Positions 58,681 through 64,000 of a stretch of DNA of 64,000 nucleotides are shown here, piece after piece; position 1 is the stretch's first letter; each line of letters opens with the position of its first letter. The DNA is from Plantago ovata (lineage: Eukaryota; Streptophyta; Magnoliopsida; Lamiales; Plantaginaceae): assembly GCA_028274465.1 (NCBI GenBank), contig CM051458.1, positions 13,841,566 through 13,905,565 on the forward strand. The letters are read 5' to 3'. The position numbers and the translations under genes were made by a program. The notes below the pieces were generated by a model. That model was given only the letters and a program-made list of their open reading frames with translations. It had not been told where the DNA came from and did not search any database.

Positions 58681-58960
58681 TATCATTTGCACTCTTTCCT
58701 AACTGATGCAATCCAACTAGACTGGATGAGAATACTGAGCTATACCAACCTTTCACTCCTAAAGTAACGACCAAGAGTGATTGGTCGCTAAAGTCATCAC
58801 TAAATATTGTTGTTTTTCTTGTAGTGCTTTGTTCTTCACCGTATAATTACTGATAACGTGCTTTTAGCTTATAAAGTGAATAATTTTTTTAAAACCAAAA
58901 TTTAACGGTAAAAAAATGTTTTATGGCTTAAAAACTTGACATGAGTATGGGCTACGATAA

Positions 58961-59155
58961 ACCAAGGTTATGTTTGAACTTGGAAGGAGGTTGAATTAGT
59001 AGCCAAGGTTTTGGTCTCTTGGTGTAGGTTGTGAAGGTGGGGTTTTACCTCTCTCGGTTTTGATTTTGTATTCGCACGAAGTTGTAATCTCCGAGCATTT
59101 TTATGCTCATTGGTTAATTTATAACGTTTATAGCCGTTTCAAAAAAAAATAAAAA
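58961..59155 (+). mobile_element. Short A-tailed retroposon (5'-truncated LINE or SINE) with 20-bp TSD
   Basis: ATGAGTATGGGCTACGATAA occurs at 58941-58960 and again, identically, at 59156-59175. The 195-bp insert ends in an A-rich tail (CAAAAAAAAATAAAAA). Long TSD plus A-tail is diagnostic of target-primed reverse transcription. It has no visible Pol III box, so a LINE 3' end is more likely. Confidence 0.85.
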
Positions 59156-59767
59156 ATGAGTATGGGCTACGATAAGGAGTGAATTTTTTAAAATAAACTA
59201 GTGCTTGAGTGTTTTGGCTTTGAGGATTTTTTTTATTGACCTCATTATACTAATTGTGCGTATTGTCTCCTATTACTAGCCAAAGATGGGGATTCAACAG
59301 GGAAATACTCTTTCACCTTATCATTTTCTTTTTACCTGAGGCGTTTAGTGCTTTGATTTATGATGTTGAGGAGAAGGAGGTGTTATGTGGGGTATTTGTA
59401 CCTCCAAGTGCATCAAGGATCTCTCATATTTTGTAGAGCTGCTGAGGAGGTTGGTGATATTTTATATAGGTGTATTTTGGCTTATGCAGGAGATAAATCT
59501 TCATCAAATCTATTGTGGTTTTAAATAGAAATGTTTCGAATGCATGGGTTGAAGAAGTTAGGAATTGTCATCCGGTGAGATTGCTAGATGGCAATGAGAA
59601 GTATGTAGGTCTCTACCAACAATGTTAGGGGGTCAGAAGAAGAAATTTTTAGGCTGGTTGTGGGAAAAGGTTTGGCGAGTGAAGTCCAAGGTTTTGACAT
59701 TAAATTTAATTTCTTTCTAAAGTTGGGAAGAAATTTCTTATTAAAAAGTCAAGGTAATCCAATTTAT

Positions 59768-60495
59768 GACTCTGTTTAGCGTTAGCTTATCAGTTAATTT
59801 ATAAGTTCTAGAAGTTTATAAGCTCGTGTTCACGTAACAGACTTATTGTCACGAAAAATAAGTCTGTTACGTGAACGCGAGCTTATAAGCTCCTAGAGCT
59901 TATCAGCTAGCTTATTTTTTTAATAAGCTAACTTATCATCTTTCATATTTCAATTATACCCCTAATAATAATAATAATAACAATAATAATAATAATGACG
60001 GATTATTTAATTAATATTTTAGACATAAATATATTATTACTTCTATGTTAAAATAATAATAATAATTATTACTATTTATAAATAAAACTAATAACACTAG
60101 TAAAGAATAACACAATATTTGTTGTCATAGACATGTTCATAACTTGAAAAAGGATTATTTAATTAATAGTTTAGACATAAATATATTACTATTTTTATGT
60201 TAAAATGATAATAATAATAATATTATTAATTTTATTATTGAATAAGAAAAATGAATGAAGAATATAATAATATAATATGAATGTCCTTTTATGTCATTTT
60301 ATCAATTAGCTTAATTAGCTTATAAGCTCATTCGCTAAACACGTAAATTAAAATCAGCTAGCTTATCAGCTTATTTGCTAAACACATACACTAAAATAAG
60401 CTAGCTTATCAGCTAACTTATCAGTCAGCTTATTAGCTACCAGCTAGCTTATCAGCTATCATCTAGCTTATAAGCTAGTTTTGCTAAACATAGCC
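59768..60495. mobile_element. MITE-like DNA transposon with foldback core
   Basis: Terminal inverted repeats GACTCTGTTTAGC / GCTAAACATAGCC, with TAT on both sides (59765-59767, 60496-60498), suggest a PIF/Harbinger or hAT relative. The interior is rich in AGCTTATAAGCT-type short palindromes and holds AAT microsatellites (59964-59997) and two ~75-bp direct repeats (about 60000 and 60152). No transposase. It interrupts the LINE relic. Confidence 0.7.
59807..59897. repeat. 41-bp hairpin
   Basis: The arms 59807-59847 and 59857-59897 pair at about 38 of 41 positions around a 9-nt loop. It lies inside the MITE near its left end. Confidence 0.88.
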
Positions 60496-61699
60496 TATGT
60501 TACAAGTTATTTCATACCTGACTCTTTACTTCATGAAATTGATTTAATCCACTACAACAAAACAGTCAAATAGTGACGGATGTCATCCGTCTTTATATAG
60601 CGACGGATCGGTCTTTTTTTGCGACGGATGAGATAATAGAGACTGATAAATTTATCCGTCTCTAATTTAGAGACGGATAAATCTATTTATCCGTCTCTAA
60701 ATTTAGTTGACCAGATTTAAATAAAAGAAAAAAAAACAGTAAATAAAGATTTAGCGACGGATAGGTACATCCGTCTGCTATTTAAAAAAAAAAAACGAAT
60801 ATTAAAGATCATATCTAAATCAATAGAATTGTTATTTTTGGGTTCATTTTAATGTTCCAATTTTATTTTATTTTTTACTTTTTTTCCATTAATATATATG
60901 AAGTGGGACTTGAATTTGTGTCATTCCGATTTTGGATTATTATGATGCCATTGTTATTTTTGTTTTACGAGAGTAATTAGGGATTTAGGGTTGTACTAGT
61001 TTAGTTTTGTTATATGTATACTCCTAGTCACAATTGAATTTCTTGATGATTTTCATTAGGTCACTTTAAGATTAATGGTGGTTCAATTTTAGCTCAAGAT
61101 TGAATCTTTGTTTCTTTAATTACCAATGTAATATGCATATTTCTATTAGTTTTCTTGGGGCATCATTTACTAGCATCTAAAAGTTAAGTCTTGACCTGTA
61201 TGTTGGTTCTGCGGATTGTTATGTGTCTAATGTAATCAATACGATCTCTGTTCTTTTGATTATGTGGAAGCATTTTGGCTCCATTCTGTATTTGTATCCA
61301 CATATCCACATTTGTATTTATTTAAGCTCCATTCTTTATTGAAGTTACAAGTCAAGTATATGTTTAATCTCCATATTAAGTTCACTATATAATAAGAACT
61401 GCTAATTATGTACTGAACCATCAAAAGTTCACTAATAAAAAACAGCTAGTACTTCTTTAATTTCTATATATGTGGCAATTCTGTTGTAGTCTAGACCTAT
61501 AAATTCACATTATCCAAGCTTATCAAGACACACATTCATCATTCAATCTCATATATCTTCTCATTAAGAAATAAATAAAACTTCCTTTGGAAATGGAGGG
61601 AAGAAAATTAGTTACTAATGTTTGGGAAGAAAATTAGTTACTAATGTTTTCTTTATGGCTATTTAGAGTTTGATTATGCATAAAAAGTGAGAGATAAAA

Positions 61700-61933
61700 T
61701 TAATGGTAAAAACACGTGTTAATTATTTGTAATGGTTGGTTCTTTAGTTTGTTGGCCTCGTATGTTATATCATTGGGTGCCTGCTCATTAATTGTTTTTC
61801 TTTGCTCAAGTGTTAATCCCAAATTGTCGGTCTCTGATAGGTCAAGCAAATCTTGATTGCACTCATTTTCGAATCTGAGATGAAGTTGGCTGATGAGACC
61901 ATCGAGATAATATTGGAAAAAGTAAGTCAACAT
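61700..61933 (-). other. Short ORF in CACTA, possible hAT/zinc-finger-type fragment
   Basis: A 77-residue minus-strand frame. YYLDGLISQLHLRFENE is reminiscent of the helical segment of hAT-related (TTF/MYM-type) proteins. Too short and too weak for a firm call; it may be a captured piece or chance. Confidence 0.25.
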
Positions 61934-62097
61934 GGATGAGGCTCTAGTTGCTACTACTGCTGTTGCTAGTATTACATGCTTGTGACTTAAGATCAGGGTC
62001 TTTTCTTTTGACTTTGTTGCTTCATTTTTAGAGATATTTACACCTGGACCCCTTGCTGACTTGGTCCATACTCCTGAAATGATGAAATCAGTGAGAT

Positions 62098-62292
62098 GAT
62101 GAAATCGGTGAGACTGAAGCTGATAAAGATAGGATGTTATTGGAGCTTGAGCAAGAGTGCTTTGACATCTATAGAAGAAAGATTGATGGGGCTTCCAATG
62201 CCAAGGCTCGTCTTCATCAGTCTATAATTGCCAAGGAAGCTGAGCTTGCAATGCTTTTGGCTACCCTTGGAGAAATCAATGTCAATTCGCAG
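62098..62292 (+). pseudogene. Captured MAP65 (microtubule-associated protein 65) exon fragment
   Basis: The frame reads DEIGETEADKDRMLLELEQE, then YRRKIDGASNAKARLHQSI and a Leu/Ala-rich helix, ending ...NVNSQ. This matches the N-terminal coiled-coil of plant MAP65/Ase1 proteins, which bundle antiparallel microtubules. At 62293 a GTAATAAAG donor follows the exon, so genomic DNA rather than cDNA was captured. Upstream, GATGAAATC(A/G)GTGAG is duplicated in tandem. No start codon, no MAP65 C-terminal microtubule-binding region. The ORF running on to 62475 is intron read-through. Confidence 0.8.
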
Positions 62293-63198
62293 GTAATAAA
62301 GTCTTGTCATGAGCTCAAACTACTAGTATTGTTGATATTCTTTCTGTTCTTTATGTACTATGTGATGTTTGGTTATCTTTGTAAGTTCTGTATGGATTTT
62401 CTGAAAATATCCGTTGTACTCTCACTGTTTGGTGAATTCGCTTTGTTTCTATTTGATAGGATGCAATTAATCTAACGCCATTTTTTTTACTGACTTATTA
62501 TGTGTTTGACAGGAGAATCACACCAGTTCCCCATCAAATGACTTGTTATGGGTAGAAATTGCTAGAGAAAAGCTGCCACTCACCAGTCATCAAACTTACT
62601 GAGAAAATTTCAGGTTTGGATAAGAGTTTCAAGTTTCATTAGACATATACAGGTATACTTATTAGACCAAGTTTAAGAAGTTTGAGCTTCAAGGCTATGA
62701 GAAAAGCAAGATGTTCTGAAATTATTAGATCGTATATATTAATGTGATATAGCATTTATCGAGTTTATCCCTTCCTTGAGTTGCCCAGGAGAAGAGCAAG
62801 TGGCTAGTTAGGTAGCTAGATTGTCTATCTTAATTCTTACAATTCGATGGGGTCTCAGTGTTCATATTTATATGCTCTCTCTGCCCAGACTTGGTGTTTG
62901 TTATTGGAGTAATTTACTTTGCATACACTTGATCAAGTAAATCATTTACACTCGTATTCTTTTTTAGAGATGAACACTGTTATCTTTTGAAATGTTGAAT
63001 CTATTATCTCCTTGTTCTCATATGATTAGATATTGATTTTTGAATTCATTGACTAGGCTTATCTTAGCAAAACGTAGCATTGGAGTATTGTATTGTCTTC
63101 AACTAATAATTTACATTGTGGATTATGGATATATATCTTTTATTTTATGTAAATACTTTTCTATTAGTATGTTTCTTAATTATTTCTGTGTATAAAAT

Positions 63199-63270
63199 GG
63201 GTGTTTGGTCTAGTGGTATGATTCTCGCTAAATATGTGAGGGGTTGCGAGTTCGATTCTTGCAGCACCCA
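63199..63270 (+). pseudogene. tRNA-Pro pseudogene with preserved cloverleaf and altered anticodon loop
   Basis: GGGTGTT pairs with AGCACCC as acceptor stem. The D-arm TGGTCTAGTGGTATGATT, anticodon stem CTCGC/GTGAG and T-arm GCGAG-TTCGATT-CTTGC are all foldable. The arm sequences match plant nuclear tRNA-Pro. The loop is TAAATAT instead of TT(N)GGGT, so U33 and the GG of a proline anticodon are lost. It lies within the CACTA element. Confidence 0.78.
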
Positions 63271-64000
63271 CCCCTTATCGTATTTAAAAAAATTCTATTT
63301 TATATTTTATTAAATTGTAGGTGAATTAAAAAAATTAAAAGAAACAGAAATTTATATTTTTAAAAAAAAATCAGATTTAGGGATGAGTTTTTAGAGACGG
63401 ATCAAATTATCCGTCTCTATGTATGAACAGCGTCAGCCGTGCCACGTGTCCAAGTACTCAGCAACGGATAAATCTATCCGTCGCTCAATTGGTGTTGACC
63501 AATTGAGAGACGGATAGATTTATCCGTCGCTAAATTTAGCGACGGATAGGCCCGATCCGTCGCTAAATGGATTAGCGACTCCACTTTTTGCAACGTCCTA
63601 TTTAGCGACGGATGGTCCGTCGCTAAGCCTTGATAGTGACGGATCGGGCCTGAGCCATCCGTCGCTATTCTCCTGTTTTCTTGTAGTGATTGTTGCTAAA
63701 TTTTGGTGAGGAAAGGGGAAGACTGATTGATTCATTTGACAAATTGAGATTCTCTGTGATTCGAAAAGGGATGGGTATGGGGTTTTATTCCTCCTATGCC
63801 AAGTTAATCTAGTTTGGCGTATTATTCAGTTTCTTGATCCTTTGTTAATTAGGGTCTTTAAGGCTAAATATTTTTCTTATGCTGATATTTTTTATGCATT
63901 TCCAAGGGCAATGCTTCTTTTAATTTACTTGTAATTAGGGTATGTTTAGGGCGATGAGTATTGTGAAAGAAGGGTCCGCTGGAGAGGAGATGGTGTGAGT

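Larger units (their letters stand above)
60550..63688. mobile_element. Non-autonomous CACTA (En/Spm) transposon carrying host fragments
   Basis: The left end CACTACAACAAAACAGTCAA and the right end, inverse CACTACAAGAAAACAGGAGA, match. Subterminal regions (60575-60770 and 63390-63670) are packed with GACGGAT.../ATCCGTC repeats in both directions, as is typical. The 3-bp target duplication is ATC (60547-60549) and ATT (63689-63691), one mismatch. No transposase is seen. Cargo: MAP65 exon 62098-62292 and tRNA-Pro relic 63199-63270. It is inserted in the LINE relic. Confidence 0.9.
59220..64000 (+). pseudogene. L1-type LINE ORF2 relic (reverse transcriptase), split by two transposons
   Basis: Segment 1 (about 59220-59767): GIQQGNTLSP (the RQGDPLSP-type RT box), PEAFSALIYDVEEKEVL, RISHI (just before the lost catalytic box), and YVG-PTMLGGQKKKFLGWLWEKV. 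Segment 2 (60496-60549): IPDSLLHEIDLI. Segment 3 (63689-64000): VAKFW, then FDKLRFSVIRKGMGMGF and FLDPLLIRVFKAKYF, the post-RT region before the zinc-knuckle domain. Stops and shifts are frequent, so it is ancient. It continues beyond the window. Insertions: MITE 59768-60495 and CACTA 60550-63688. Confidence 0.82.

Noticed and set aside
62293-62475. C-terminal extension of the MAP65 ORF
   Set aside because: It follows a GT donor and is hydrophobic and unlike MAP65; intron read-through.
63199-63270. Functional tRNA gene
   Set aside because: The anticodon loop lacks U33 and the proline anticodon; it sits inside a DNA transposon.

Overview
The window is plant nuclear DNA, almost certainly from a flowering plant (eudicot likely, an inference). 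The evidence is a plastid-targeted phytoene synthase relic, a MAP65 exon, AT-rich spacers, and very dense LTR retrotransposons with plant-type primer sites (tRNA-Asp for Gypsy, initiator tRNA-Met for Copia). I see no intact host gene. Nearly all open reading frames belong to, or are relics of, transposable elements. Two runs of exactly 100 N (4098-4197 and 46982-47081) are assembly gaps.

Layout. 1-1166: a Gypsy LTR (G1, family 1). 1297-8905: a minus-strand phytoene synthase pseudogene, split inside a coding exon by a family-2 Gypsy element (G2, 1834-8292, TSD CAAGG). 9006-10924: an AT-rich spacer with degenerate tandem repeats. 10930-53609: one minus-strand Ty1/Copia element (C1, probably Sirevirus/SIRE type) whose two LTRs are flanked by the same 5-bp TSD, GTTTA, about 42.7 kb apart. 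Everything between is nested in it: a plus-strand, LTR-sharing tandem array of the same Copia family (C2, 15004-36941; C3, 36942-46981), and family-1 Gypsy insertions: a solo LTR (G3, 28072-29295, TSD GTAGT), a deleted element (G4, 29542-35904, TSD CTTTC) and a right-hand remnant (G5, 47082-50791). 53615-64000: spacer with a TRIM-like element (54701-55275), a Stowaway-like MITE (58350-58680), a short A-tailed retroposon with a 20-bp TSD (58961-59155), and an old L1-type LINE (about 59220 to the window end). The LINE is split by a MITE (59768-60495) and by a 3.1-kb CACTA transposon (60550-63688) that carries a MAP65 exon and a tRNA-Pro pseudogene.

How the parts relate. The Copia family encodes gag, then pol (protease, integrase, reverse transcriptase, RNase H), then a long additional ORF in the position of Sirevirus env-like genes. 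In C2 that third gene has its own TATA-like box and three 68-75 bp spliceosomal-type introns, one of which is needed to join the frame. The whole family, LTRs included, is saturated with the heptamer TTGCTGA/TCAGCAA. Both Gypsy families share a noncoding 3' region with two identical-stem hairpins and a long purine tract.

All identifications come from reading the sequence and remembered family features; no search was run.
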